Part shown: positions 52,586-62,185 of the stretch, piece after piece
Layout: each line of letters starts with the position of its first letter
Position numbering within the stretch: the stretch's first letter is position 1
Source of the DNA: Polyangium jinanense
GTDB lineage: Bacteria > Myxococcota > Polyangia > Polyangiales > Polyangiaceae
Direction of reading: 5' to 3'
DNA length: 64,000 nucleotides
Assembly: GCF_028435365.1 (NCBI RefSeq)
Contig: NZ_JAGTJJ010000021.1
Span: forward strand, 1-64,000
The notes under the pieces: model-generated
Databases searched by the model: none
What the model was told of the DNA's origin: nothing
The model's input: the letters and a program-made list of their open reading frames with translations, nothing else
Program-made: the position numbers and the translations under genes

Positions 52586-55500
52586 GTCGCGCGATCCGGC
52601 TCGTGGAGCTGCGTGTCACGAACGTCGGCACGCTGCGTGGCCCGATCCATCTCGGGCCCTTCGCGCCAGGCATCAACGTCGTCAGCGGCAGCAACGAAGC
52701 GGGCAAGTCGACGCTCGTCGAGGCCCTGAAGGTCGGCTTGTTCGAACGTCATGCGACGAAGAACAAGACCGTGATGGCGCTGCAACCGCACGGGACGAGG
52801 CTCGCGCCCGAGGTGCAGATCGTCATGGACTACGAGGGCGAACGGCTCCAGGTCTTCAAGCGGTTCATCGAGAAACCAATGGCCGAGGTCCAGCTCGCGG
52901 ATGGCACCATCCTCAAAGCGCACGAGGCCGACGATTTCCTACGAGGCAAGCTCGAAGGTCGAGCGCCGAAGGGCAGGAATGGGGTGTCCCGCGAGGACAT
53001 GGGCGTTTGGGGGCTGCTCTGGGTGACGCAGGACGAGTCCGCGTACGCGGATCCGGGAGGCACGCTCGACGAAGAGGTGCGCGGTGCGCTCGCAGATGCC
53101 GTGAGCCGTCAGGTCGGGAAGGTGATGGGCGGCAAGCATGGCGAGCGGATACGGGCCAAGGTCCACGAGGAGCTCAAGAAGTTCTACACGCCGAAGACCG
53201 ACAAACCGACGGGGGAGTACAAGGAAGCTCTCGATCGAAAGCAAGCGGCGGACGAGCGCGTGCGGCAGATCGAGAACGCCGTGCGGGATGTCGAGGATCT
53301 GGCGTCGCGGCAGGAGGCGCAAAAGGCGCGGCTCGCCGAGGCGGAGAGGCAGCTTCCGGTCCTGAAGGCGGAACGGGAGGACGCCGAGCGGCAGGCGAAT
53401 GCGGTCCAGCAGAAGGAAGCTCGGCTACGTGAAGCGAACGCCAAGGTGACGGCCGTGGAAGCGCGGGCCGCTGCCCGTCGGCAAGATGTCACCGCGCGGT
53501 CGGTCATCGTGGCGCAGGTGGCTCAGCTCGAGGGGGATGTCCGGCGCGCCCGCCAGAACCTCGACGAGATGGAGGCGCTCCTCCTGACCCGCGAGCAAGA
53601 AGCGCAGGCAGGGCAAGAAGCGCTGCGACAGGCCGACGAGCAGGTCACGGAGAAGCGTCAGGCCCTCGATGCATCGCGGCAGCAACTCGACCGGGAGCAC
53701 AAGCGCGCGGAAGCACTCCGGGTTTCGGAGAGCCTGCGGAAGGCGGAGGTGATCGCCCTCGAGATCGAGGAGGTCGACCGGACCCGCACGAGCGGCAGCT
53801 TCGACGAGCGGGTCTACAAGCAGATCGAGGAGCTCTCGGGGCGTGTCGATACGCTGCGCGCGAAGCTGTCGGTCGAGGGGACGAGGATCGTCGCTCGATC
53901 CGAAGGGCGGATCTGGATCGGCATGGGCAAGGCGATCGAGATCTCGGAGCTCGGTGAGGTCGAGCTCGTGCCTGCGCAGGCGGGGCTCGGGCAAGCCGTG
54001 GTTCTGGCGAAGGAGGCTCGCTCCGCGTTGAAGGAAGCGCTCTACAGCCTCGGCGTCGCTGATGTGCAGCGCGCACGCGAGCGACGCGCCGCGCGAGAGG
54101 AGGCCGAGCGCGAGGCGGAGACGCTACGTCGTCGAATCAAGCAACTGGCGCCGTCCGGGATCGACGAGCTGGCGGTCCGTGTCTCCCAGCGGATGGGAGA
54201 GCAGAAGCGCCTGGAAGAGCGTCTGGTCTTGGCCCTCGAAGCACAAGAGGAGCTCGACCGCGTTCGTGTGGAGCACGGGAAGCATTCGGTCGATGCCGAG
54301 GCGATCCAGGCACTTCGTCACGCGGAGAAGCAGGTGGCGCTGGCCCGGGAGTCGCGCGGCGCGATGGGTACGGAGCTCCTTTTGCGCGCCGTCTCGGAGA
54401 TCTCCGTTCGCGTGGGCGAGGACGAGCCGCCCGTGGCCCTCGCGAAAGGAGAAACGCTCGCTCGCCAGATCACGCGCCCCACGGCCATTTCCATCGGGAA
54501 TGCGGCGGACGTGCTGCTCACGCCTCGTGGTGAGGAGCTTGCCAGGGCCACCGTGCGCCTGGAGAATGCCGAACGCGCGTTCGTCTCTGCGCTCCGGGTG
54601 CATGGCGTCGAGTCGCTGGAGCAGGCGGAGGCCATGGCGAAGGCGCGCGAGGATGTTGCGCGAAAGAAATCCGCGCTCGAGCAGCGCCTCGCCGAGGTGG
54701 CGCCGCGCGGGATCGATGCGCTTCGAGCCGAGGCGGAGCGCACGCAGCGCGAAGCGCAGGCGGCGGAGACGCAGCTTGCTTCCGCGCGGGAGGCTCTGAC
54801 CAGGCAGGCCGAGGTCGAGGTCGAGCTCGGGGCCAACCCCGTTCATGCCGAGAAGCTCACGAGGCTCGTGGAGCTCGAAGAGGCCTTGGCCGCACGGGAG
54901 ACGACGGTCAGAACCAAGTCGGCGCGTCTCCGCGGTTTGTCGGGTGCGCTTTCGGGCCGCGAGCTCCTCGTGGCCGAACCGATGACGCTCGAGGAGGTAG
55001 GCTCGGAGTGGACGGTGATTCCTGGCGAATCGAGCGACTGGCTGAAGCTCGAGCAGGCCGAGCGCGCGCTCGAAGAGGCGTTCCAGCGGGCGCAGATCGC
55101 GAATCTGGGCGCGGCGAGAGAACGCTGGGCGACGACGCGAGATCTGGTCGGCAGACGGGAGCGACTCATCGAGAATCTGAGGCTCGTGGCCCCCGATGGC
55201 CTGGACGCGCTGCGCGGGCGAAAGCGTGCGCTCGAGGCCGCCGCGACGAGCGAGCGAACCGATATCGAGCAGGGGCCTGCCGTCGAGGTGTTGCGGCGAC
55301 GGATCGAGGAGCTCGAAGCCGAGCTCTTGCCGCTCGTGACCGCGCAGGCTTCGTCGAAAGAGAAGGCCATCCTCCTCGAGAAGCACAAGAGCGCTTGTGC
55401 TCACGAGGTAGGGGAGCTCCGCGGGCGGTGGATGGAGCAGAAGAACCAGTACGAGAGGCGCGTGGAGGAGCTCGTCGCGGCTCGCAAAGAGACGCTCGAT

Positions 55501-56277
55501 TCGGTGCTCGAAGCGAAGCTCGACGAGGCCCGCGTCGAGCTCGAGGAGGCAAGGTCGGGCGCCGAACGCGCGGCCTCGGAGCTCGCCGCCGCGACGCCCG
55601 AGCTGCTTCGTGATGAAGTGGCGCGTGCGCAGTCCGCCCTCGAATCGCACGAGAAGCATCTGCTCAAGCTGCGTGACGATGTGAGCAGCCTGCAGGCGTT
55701 GCTCACCAAAGCTGCCTCCGAGGGGCGGTTCGAGGATCTCAGCGAGGCGAAGGCAGAGCAGGCTGCAGCAGCCGAGGTCCTCGAGAGCATCGAGCAAAAA
55801 GCTCGCGCGGCACGCATTCTCTGGGATTTGACGGAAGAGGCATACACCGAGGCGCAACGCATTTTCCTCGGGCCTGTGCTGAACGAGGCCGCGCCTTACC
55901 TGAACAACCTGAGGCCCGGCACCGAGATCCGGATGACGCAGGATCTCCGGCTCGACAAGGTGGTTCGCCGTGGAATGGAGGAGGATTTCGGGCAGCTCTC
56001 GGGCGGAACGAGAGAGCAGCTCTCGGTCATCGTGCGAATCGCTCTCGCGAGGGTATTCGCCAAAGATCGGAGACCGCTCCCCCTCATCCTCGACGACACG
56101 ATGGGCTGGACGGACGATGCGCGGTTCCTCTCCATGGTGCGGATCCTGCGGGATGCAGCCAAGGAACTACAGATCATCCTCCTCACGTGCCACGGGACAC
56201 GGTTCGACCGGTTGCAGCCCGATTATCGCGTGGATCTCGATGAGCTTCGTCGCAATGCCGCCGCAGAAATGATCTGA
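52582..56277 (+). CDS. Rad50/SbcC-like SMC-type ATPase without a zinc hook
   Basis: The product has 1231 residues from the GTG at 52582. The Walker A is GSNEAGKS (residues 36-43). The C-terminal half-ATPase has signature LSGGTREQLSV, Walker B PLILDDTMGWTDD and switch LLTCHGTRFD. Between them are long coiled coils broken by three related globular inserts, each marked by a (V/L)AP-x-G-(I/L)D-x-L block and preceded by short beta runs (RIWIGMGKAIEISELGEVEL, AISIGNAADVLLTPRG, ELLVAEPMTLEEVGSEWTVI). No C-x-x-C hook is present, unlike Rad50 and SbcC. This is closer to YhaN-type ATPases. It is translationally coupled to the nuclease and followed 16 bases later by the helicase fusion. A role in DNA-end processing, perhaps defence, is inferred. 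Confidence 0.85.
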   Translation: MSRAIRLVELRVTNVGTLRGPIHLGPFAPGINVVSGSNEAGKSTLVEALKVGLFERHATKNKTVMALQPHGTRLAPEVQIVMDYEGERLQVFKRFIEKPMAEVQLADGTILKAHEADDFLRGKLEGRAPKGRNGVSREDMGVWGLLWVTQDESAYADPGGTLDEEVRGALADAVSRQVGKVMGGKHGERIRAKVHEELKKFYTPKTDKPTGEYKEALDRKQAADERVRQIENAVRDVEDLASRQEAQKARLAEAERQLPVLKAEREDAERQANAVQQKEARLREANAKVTAVEARAAARRQDVTARSVIVAQVAQLEGDVRRARQNLDEMEALLLTREQEAQAGQEALRQADEQVTEKRQALDASRQQLDREHKRAEALRVSESLRKAEVIALEIEEVDRTRTSGSFDERVYKQIEELSGRVDTLRAKLSVEGTRIVARSEGRIWIGMGKAIEISELGEVELVPAQAGLGQAVVLAKEARSALKEALYSLGVADVQRARERRAAREEAEREAETLRRRIKQLAPSGIDELAVRVSQRMGEQKRLEERLVLALEAQEELDRVRVEHGKHSVDAEAIQALRHAEKQVALARESRGAMGTELLLRAVSEISVRVGEDEPPVALAKGETLARQITRPTAISIGNAADVLLTPRGEELARATVRLENAERAFVSALRVHGVESLEQAEAMAKAREDVARKKSALEQRLAEVAPRGIDALRAEAERTQREAQAAETQLASAREALTRQAEVEVELGANPVHAEKLTRLVELEEALAARETTVRTKSARLRGLSGALSGRELLVAEPMTLEEVGSEWTVIPGESSDWLKLEQAERALEEAFQRAQIANLGAARERWATTRDLVGRRERLIENLRLVAPDGLDALRGRKRALEAAATSERTDIEQGPAVEVLRRRIEELEAELLPLVTAQASSKEKAILLEKHKSACAHEVGELRGRWMEQKNQYERRVEELVAARKETLDSVLEAKLDEARVELEEARSGAERAASELAAATPELLRDEVARAQSALESHEKHLLKLRDDVSSLQALLTKAASEGRFEDLSEAKAEQAAAAEVLESIEQKARAARILWDLTEEAYTEAQRIFLGPVLNEAAPYLNNLRPGTEIRMTQDLRLDKVVRRGMEEDFGQLSGGTREQLSVIVRIALARVFAKDRRPLPLILDDTMGWTDDARFLSMVRILRDAAKELQIILLTCHGTRFDRLQPDYRVDLDELRRNAAAEMI

Positions 56278-56293
56278 GCCAGGAACCATCGTC

Positions 56294-59200
56294 ATGACCG
56301 GCGTCGCTTCCAACCAAGATAAGCCCACCCCGATCCGCAACCTCGACGCGGAGGCCATACGCCTCCCGCTCGAACGCGAGCTCGCTGCCCAGCTCCAGCG
56401 TGAGCCCTTCGTGGCATCGATCCAAGGTTCCCTTGCGCTGCCCGACCCCGCCGCGGTTCGTCGCAAGTTGATGGGACAGTCGCTGCGCCTCAGCGAGGGG
56501 ATGGCTCCCGAGCTCCACGCGAGCGCCAAGGAATGCCTGGGCATTCTTGGCATCCAACGCCCAATCGAGATTTACCAGTCGGCGGGGATCGAGAACGCAT
56601 CGATTCACCTCATCGAGGAGCCCATCCTCGTCGAGGTGCAGGGACGCATGATCACCTTGCTCGACCCGGGGAGCATGCGCGCCGTGCTCGGTCACGAGCT
56701 GGGGCACTACCTTGCACACGGACCGTGGACCCCGCTGGGACAGTCGGGTCGAATGGCGAGCGTGCTTGCCGACGCGGAGGATGTACCCGAGCCCATCCAG
56801 AAGCTCGCGAGCTCACTCAGCATGGCAGGCGAACTCACGGCCGATCGGTTTGGCTTGCTCGCGTGCCAGGATTTGCATGCGCTCCTTCGGCTCGAAATGA
56901 TCAGCACCACGGGGCTACCCGGGAATGCACTCACGTGGGATACGGAAGCGTATCTGGCACAGTGCAAGGAGCTCATCGAGCAGTGCCTGCGCGAAGGATC
57001 CGGCACGCTGGGCGTCACGCATCCCGAACACAACCTTCGCGCCTATGCGGCATGGCTCTTCAGCGAATCGGATCTTTATCGTTCGCTGACCGGCCGTGGC
57101 CCCGGTTCGCGCAGCATGGCCGACATCAATGCCGTGCTTGCCAAGGTCCTCGCAGTGCCGGGATTCGACACCAGCTATCACATGCTGGAACCCCAGCCTA
57201 CCGAGCTTCATGCGTGCGCGCTCGCCAGCAGCGTCCTCGTGGCGGCCGCCGACGGCGAGATGGCAGACACCGAGGCAGAGGCGATCGAGCGGGTGTTTGC
57301 TCCGCTCGTTCAGGATTACGCGGCGTACTTCGACGTCGCGTTCGCTCGCCGGCGTTTTGGCGAGCTCGCGGGCTTGATGGCCTCTCTCGGAGCGGCCTCC
57401 CATCGCTCTCTCTTCGGCCTGCTGGCACATGTGATCGGAGCGGATGGGGTCCTGGATCCTCGCGAAGTGAGTACGCTTTTGGCCATCGGCGACGCGATCG
57501 GCGCAGGAGCTTTGTTCCAGCGCCTCGCAGCCGTCCTCGTTCGCCGGTTTGGTTTGTCGCCCGATACGATTCCGCAGCCGGTGCTGGACGTTCCGCTCCC
57601 TCCACGCGCGAGGGAGGCGCAGAGCGCGCTCGACGCTTTCCTGGGGGCCATGGCACGCCGAGGCGGAGGCGAGGCGACGCTTCGCCGTCTCTTGCGGCTC
57701 CTCGGCGCGAAACGGAAAGGTTCGGAGCTTCTGCGCACCGTGCAGGAGGCAATCCCGCGCGCTGGGTTGCGGTCTGCCGAAGACATCGCCTCCGTCGAGC
57801 TCGATACCGTGCTTCACCTGGAGGCACGGGGCGCCACGCCGCCTCCTCCCGCAGCATCGACGTCATCGGTCGTCCCCGGGAGCCCCGAAAGCGTTGTGAT
57901 TCGCGGGATCGGCAAGTTGCGCGAGCAGCTCGTCTCGGGTGATGGCCGTAGCCCGTCGGTTCGCCTGTACCAGGCCCGCCCCGGACGCGCTTTCGACATC
58001 GATACGCTCGAGCAGGTCTCGGTCGGTTTGTCGGAGCGTGTGCTTGCGCAGGTACGGTCCGGAGAGCGCGCTGTTCTCGTGAAGGCCGCGGAGGCCGGAC
58101 GGCATGCAGGGGCGAACCAGGCGCTGCGAGATCTGTTGATTCTCGATCGGGAGCACAACGCGCGTCTCGAGGAAACCGGGGCAAACGATCTGGCGCTCGG
58201 GTATCCGTTCCTGATCGGGCTTGCCGGGGGATACCTCGTGCGAGGACCTCTCGTCCTTTACCCCGTCGATCTCGAGCGTGACGATCGCGGCGCACGCAGC
58301 TTCGCCTTGAAGCCGCACAAGGACCAGCCGCCCGCGGCAAACCTCGCGCTGCTTCGAGCGCTGTTCACCAAAAAGGGACTTCCCCTGCCGGACGACCTCG
58401 CGGCACGACTCGATGAATTGGCTGCAGATCTGGCGCACGGGCCCGAGGCGCTGCTTGGAGAGCTTGCACGCCTCGGCATCAGCTCCAACAAATTGACGGG
58501 CGAGCTTTCCCCACTCAAAGATCGTCGCGAGGAGGTGCTGGGACGACGCGAAGACTTCCTCGAAGTCGAGGAGATCGCGGTCCTTGGCCTGTTCCCGCAG
58601 TCGAATTCGGATCTCCTCCAGGACTACGATGGTCTCCTTTCAGACCTGGCACGCGGCGATACCCCGATCGGTACCTTGCTTGGCGGTGCCCTGGAGCTTC
58701 TACCGGCCGAGATGCGGGACAGGTTCGGGTCGAATTTGACGCCGAGCCCTCCGCAGACCACGAGCGATGAGAGCCTCGGTGTTCCCGTGATCGCGTCCGA
58801 TCCGAGCCAGAGGCAGGTCCTCGCTTTCGCCCGGACGAAGCGCGCGCTCGTGGTCGACGGGCCTCCGGGGACGGGCAAGAGCCAGGTCATCGTCAATCTC
58901 GTCGCGGATGCCATCGGGCGAGGTGAGCGGGTCGCGGTGGTCAGCGAGAAGCGCGCCGCGCTCGACGTCGTGGCGCAACGACTGCAGCAAACGGGTTTCG
59001 AGCACGCCGTTGCTCTCGTGCACGACGTCCAGGAGGATCGGAAGCCCGTCTACCAGAAAATCGCTGCGCGTCTCGAGGCCGGACCATCGGCGGAATTCGA
59101 TACGGCGTCGGCCGCGCAGACCACGCAGGAGCTCGCCGCGTTGACCCAGGTCTTCGATCGGCGTGCGGAGTTGCTCGGGCGAAAACTTCCAGGATGCTCG

Positions 59201-62119
59201 ATTCATGTCGGGCAGCTTCATGCGCTCAGCTCAGGACTACCCGCAGCCGCCGTTTCAGCTGCATCCGGCTGCATGGGGCTTCGTGACGGCGATCTGCGCC
59301 GCGCTCAAACCGAGATGGCGGCGCTCAGACGCTATGCCGATCTGTTCGGGAAGGGTTCGCAGTGGCGGTCGGGGCGCATTTCCCTCGCCGACAAGGCGGA
59401 GTCCTGGTTCCAGACCTTCGAGCCTACGATTGCCAGGGCCGTGACGACGGCCGCGGAGCTTCAGCAATGGCTTGCCGCGGTGGCACCGACGCCCATCGAT
59501 CGCCTGGAGTCCGCGAAGGGCATGCTGGAGGCAGCGCGGGCGACGCGCGATCTTCGCATCCATCCGGAAGACCAGATGCTCTTCGCGAATGCCCTCACGG
59601 TCGCGACGCTCTACCCGGACCGCGCCCGGAACCTGGGTGAGGCCGAGCAGGCGTGGGCGCAGGCACAGGAAGTGCTGCTGCACTTCGCACAACGCGTGGC
59701 ATTCAATCCAGGGCCAACGGTCGAAGCGGCCATGGGGGTGCTTCTGCAATGGGGGAATCGATTCTTCCGGTACTTCTCGCCCGCTTGGTGGCGCGCGAGG
59801 GGCGTCGTTCGAGGCTCCATGACGGCGCTCCTCCCGGAGAAAGCAGGCGCGCCGCTCGACCCGCCGCTTCTCACGGAGCTCTTGTCCCGTGCGCGTGCGA
59901 CGCGCGCTTGGGAGCAAGCCGAGGCATGCCTCGAAGCTTTCAGTCTACGCTCGCTCGCATCCAACTCCGCGGCCCATGTGGGGGGCCTGCTCCGGAAGGT
60001 GGGGGAGACGTATCGGCGTCTGACTGCCCTCGTCGCGACGAGGCATCTTCTCGAGGCCGTGAACGCGTGGCCGGCCCGCTTCTCGGTCGAGGAGATCGAG
60101 GCATGGGATCGCGCCCTCGACGCGAGGCTTCAAGTGATCGCAGCACGGGACGCGCACCATACCGCGGCGCAGTCGCTTGCGGGGTTCTTCCCCTGGCTCG
60201 GGCGGCTGCCAGGACGGGCCGAGCTCGAGGCCTTCCTGGAAATGTTCCGGCGCGACGCTCGTCGGGTTGCCGAGGCAGATCGTCGCCTTGCTGCATTCAG
60301 TACATTGTGCCCCGAGGCGCCCGCCGTCTTTCATGCATTCGCGGAGCATCTCCCGACTGCGGATGCTTCGGCCTGGACCGAGTCGCTGGTCAAGACCTGG
60401 GCCGTTGCCCGTCTCGACACGCTGGAGCGATCGACGCCGGAGCTCCGGCAGCTCGATGGCCCCACGCCGTTCGGGGACGAAGAGACCGCCGAGCAGCGGA
60501 TGGCTGCGACGGTCGGACGTGCGGCGGACCTCGAGCGGAAACGTATCGCTGCACGGCTCGACAACCATGCGCTGCTGCGCGCGGGTACGGCGCAGCGAGG
60601 TCGTCGTCGCACGGCGGATCAGGCCATGAAAGAGGCGATGCTCAAGGAGTGTCGCAAGCAGCGGAACGTCATGCCGATGCGCACGTTCATGCGCAAATTC
60701 GCGCCGGAGGGCTTGCTCGATCTCGTGCCCGTTTGGCTCCTCTCGCCGGAGACCATGACGGTGCTCTTCCCCCGGCAGCCGCTCTTCGATCTGGTGATCT
60801 TCGACGAGGCTTCACAATGCACCGTGGAGAGCGGGCTCCCGGTGCTCCTGCGTGCGCAGCGCTCGGTGATCGCGGGTGACGAGAAGCAGATGCCGCCGAC
60901 GTCGTTTTTCACAGCCAAATCGACGGACGAGGGGGAGAGCACGGATGACGAAGAGGCGACCGGAGCGCGCGAGCTTTTCGAGGCGGAGTCGTTGCTCACG
61001 CTCGCCCGATCACGAGTGCCTCGAAGCGGCCTTTCGTGGCACTACCGCTGCGCCCACGAGGAGCTGATCGCATTCTCCAACTACGCCATGTATGACGGCT
61101 CGCTGCTCACGATCCCCTCGACTGCGAGCCGCACGGCGCCACCGGCCATTCGTACCGTGATGGTCCCCGATGGCAAGTACGACGCCAGCCGCAACGAGCC
61201 AGAAGCCCGCGTGGTCATGGACGTCGTGATGGACCTTCTCGGACGAACCCCCGTGCCTACCATCGGCATCGTGACGCTCAACATCCAGCAACGGCAGACG
61301 ATCCTCGACGAAATCGATCGGCGCCGCACGTCGGATCGCGTGTTTGCGGAACGCTGGGATCAGGCGTGTTCGGCCGAACGGCTGGACGAGCGCCCGTTCG
61401 TCAAGAACCTCGAGAACGTGCAAGGGGACGAGCGCGACATCATCATCTTCTCGCCTGGGTATGCGCCCGTCGAGCGCGTCACCAAGAAGGGCACGGAAAG
61501 AGTCGTTCCAGCGCGCTTCGGGCCTCTTGGGCAGCGTGGGGGCGAGCGTCGTCTGAACGTGGCGATCTCACGTGCGAAACGCGAGTGCATCATCGTCGCC
61601 TCGTTCGAGCCAGGGATGCTATCGGTTGCCCGCACCAAGAACGAAGGTCCCAAGCTGTTCAAGCTCTTCCTCGAGTTCGCTTTCTACCTTTCGAGCGGGC
61701 AGCGTGCACTGGCGGAGCGGGTCCTTCGCGTCGTTCGCGAGAGCCGTCCGACGAGCACTCCGTCGGCGACCACGGACCTGCCGCCGGGTTATGTCCCGCT
61801 CAAGGCGCAGATTGCCATGGCGCTACAGCAACGCGGGATGACCTGCGAGCTCGATGTTGGAACGTCCGAGTTCAAGGTGCCGCTGGCTGTGGTAGATCGC
61901 GTCCAATCGTCGCGTTATGCGGTTGCGGTCCTGTGCGACGAAGGGGACGAGACATGCGAAGCGTTCGAGCGGCACGTTCATCGTCCGGCTGCATTGCGGG
62001 CGCGAGACTGGAAGGTCATACGCGTGACGGCGAGGGATTGGGCGCGGAATTCGGAAGCGGTGCTCGCGCGGATCACCAAAGCGTTGGGGGTTGATGCGGT
62101 AGCATCCGCGAGCATGTGA
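56294..62119 (+). CDS. M48-like protease / TerB-like / SF1 helicase / nuclease-like fusion, 1941 residues
   Basis: The ATG follows AGGAA. Residues 75-260 resemble an M48 metallopeptidase: HELGH (134-138) and a third ligand in GELTADRFG (Glu180). Residues 300-440 look like a TerB-type helical domain (SSVLVAAADGEMADTEAEAI and a second VIGADGVLDPRE). From about 600 an SF1 helicase of the DUF4011/AAA_11-AAA_12 type follows: Walker A GPPGTGKS (856-863), a long insertion, FDEASQC (Asp1504), AGDEKQMPP, SWHYRCAHEELI, LENVQGDERDIIIFS and RLNVAISRAKREC. The last 100 residues (QRGMTCELDVGTSEFKVPLA, KVIRVTARDWARN) resemble the Vsr/MTES_1575 endonuclease domain, with catalytic residues only partly recognisable. 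Linked proteolysis, DNA unwinding and cleavage suggest a conflict system. The three-gene unit with the nuclease and ATPase is probably one operon. Confidence 0.8.
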   Translation: MTGVASNQDKPTPIRNLDAEAIRLPLERELAAQLQREPFVASIQGSLALPDPAAVRRKLMGQSLRLSEGMAPELHASAKECLGILGIQRPIEIYQSAGIENASIHLIEEPILVEVQGRMITLLDPGSMRAVLGHELGHYLAHGPWTPLGQSGRMASVLADAEDVPEPIQKLASSLSMAGELTADRFGLLACQDLHALLRLEMISTTGLPGNALTWDTEAYLAQCKELIEQCLREGSGTLGVTHPEHNLRAYAAWLFSESDLYRSLTGRGPGSRSMADINAVLAKVLAVPGFDTSYHMLEPQPTELHACALASSVLVAAADGEMADTEAEAIERVFAPLVQDYAAYFDVAFARRRFGELAGLMASLGAASHRSLFGLLAHVIGADGVLDPREVSTLLAIGDAIGAGALFQRLAAVLVRRFGLSPDTIPQPVLDVPLPPRAREAQSALDAFLGAMARRGGGEATLRRLLRLLGAKRKGSELLRTVQEAIPRAGLRSAEDIASVELDTVLHLEARGATPPPPAASTSSVVPGSPESVVIRGIGKLREQLVSGDGRSPSVRLYQARPGRAFDIDTLEQVSVGLSERVLAQVRSGERAVLVKAAEAGRHAGANQALRDLLILDREHNARLEETGANDLALGYPFLIGLAGGYLVRGPLVLYPVDLERDDRGARSFALKPHKDQPPAANLALLRALFTKKGLPLPDDLAARLDELAADLAHGPEALLGELARLGISSNKLTGELSPLKDRREEVLGRREDFLEVEEIAVLGLFPQSNSDLLQDYDGLLSDLARGDTPIGTLLGGALELLPAEMRDRFGSNLTPSPPQTTSDESLGVPVIASDPSQRQVLAFARTKRALVVDGPPGTGKSQVIVNLVADAIGRGERVAVVSEKRAALDVVAQRLQQTGFEHAVALVHDVQEDRKPVYQKIAARLEAGPSAEFDTASAAQTTQELAALTQVFDRRAELLGRKLPGCSIHVGQLHALSSGLPAAAVSAASGCMGLRDGDLRRAQTEMAALRRYADLFGKGSQWRSGRISLADKAESWFQTFEPTIARAVTTAAELQQWLAAVAPTPIDRLESAKGMLEAARATRDLRIHPEDQMLFANALTVATLYPDRARNLGEAEQAWAQAQEVLLHFAQRVAFNPGPTVEAAMGVLLQWGNRFFRYFSPAWWRARGVVRGSMTALLPEKAGAPLDPPLLTELLSRARATRAWEQAEACLEAFSLRSLASNSAAHVGGLLRKVGETYRRLTALVATRHLLEAVNAWPARFSVEEIEAWDRALDARLQVIAARDAHHTAAQSLAGFFPWLGRLPGRAELEAFLEMFRRDARRVAEADRRLAAFSTLCPEAPAVFHAFAEHLPTADASAWTESLVKTWAVARLDTLERSTPELRQLDGPTPFGDEETAEQRMAATVGRAADLERKRIAARLDNHALLRAGTAQRGRRRTADQAMKEAMLKECRKQRNVMPMRTFMRKFAPEGLLDLVPVWLLSPETMTVLFPRQPLFDLVIFDEASQCTVESGLPVLLRAQRSVIAGDEKQMPPTSFFTAKSTDEGESTDDEEATGARELFEAESLLTLARSRVPRSGLSWHYRCAHEELIAFSNYAMYDGSLLTIPSTASRTAPPAIRTVMVPDGKYDASRNEPEARVVMDVVMDLLGRTPVPTIGIVTLNIQQRQTILDEIDRRRTSDRVFAERWDQACSAERLDERPFVKNLENVQGDERDIIIFSPGYAPVERVTKKGTERVVPARFGPLGQRGGERRLNVAISRAKRECIIVASFEPGMLSVARTKNEGPKLFKLFLEFAFYLSSGQRALAERVLRVVRESRPTSTPSATTDLPPGYVPLKAQIAMALQQRGMTCELDVGTSEFKVPLAVVDRVQSSRYAVAVLCDEGDETCEAFERHVHRPAALRARDWKVIRVTARDWARNSEAVLARITKALGVDAVASASM

Positions 62120-62185
62120 CCGGTCAAGAGGGCAGGCTCGTTTGAGTGCCTCGACGCTGCACGTGGTACAAGGACGAAGGATTCC

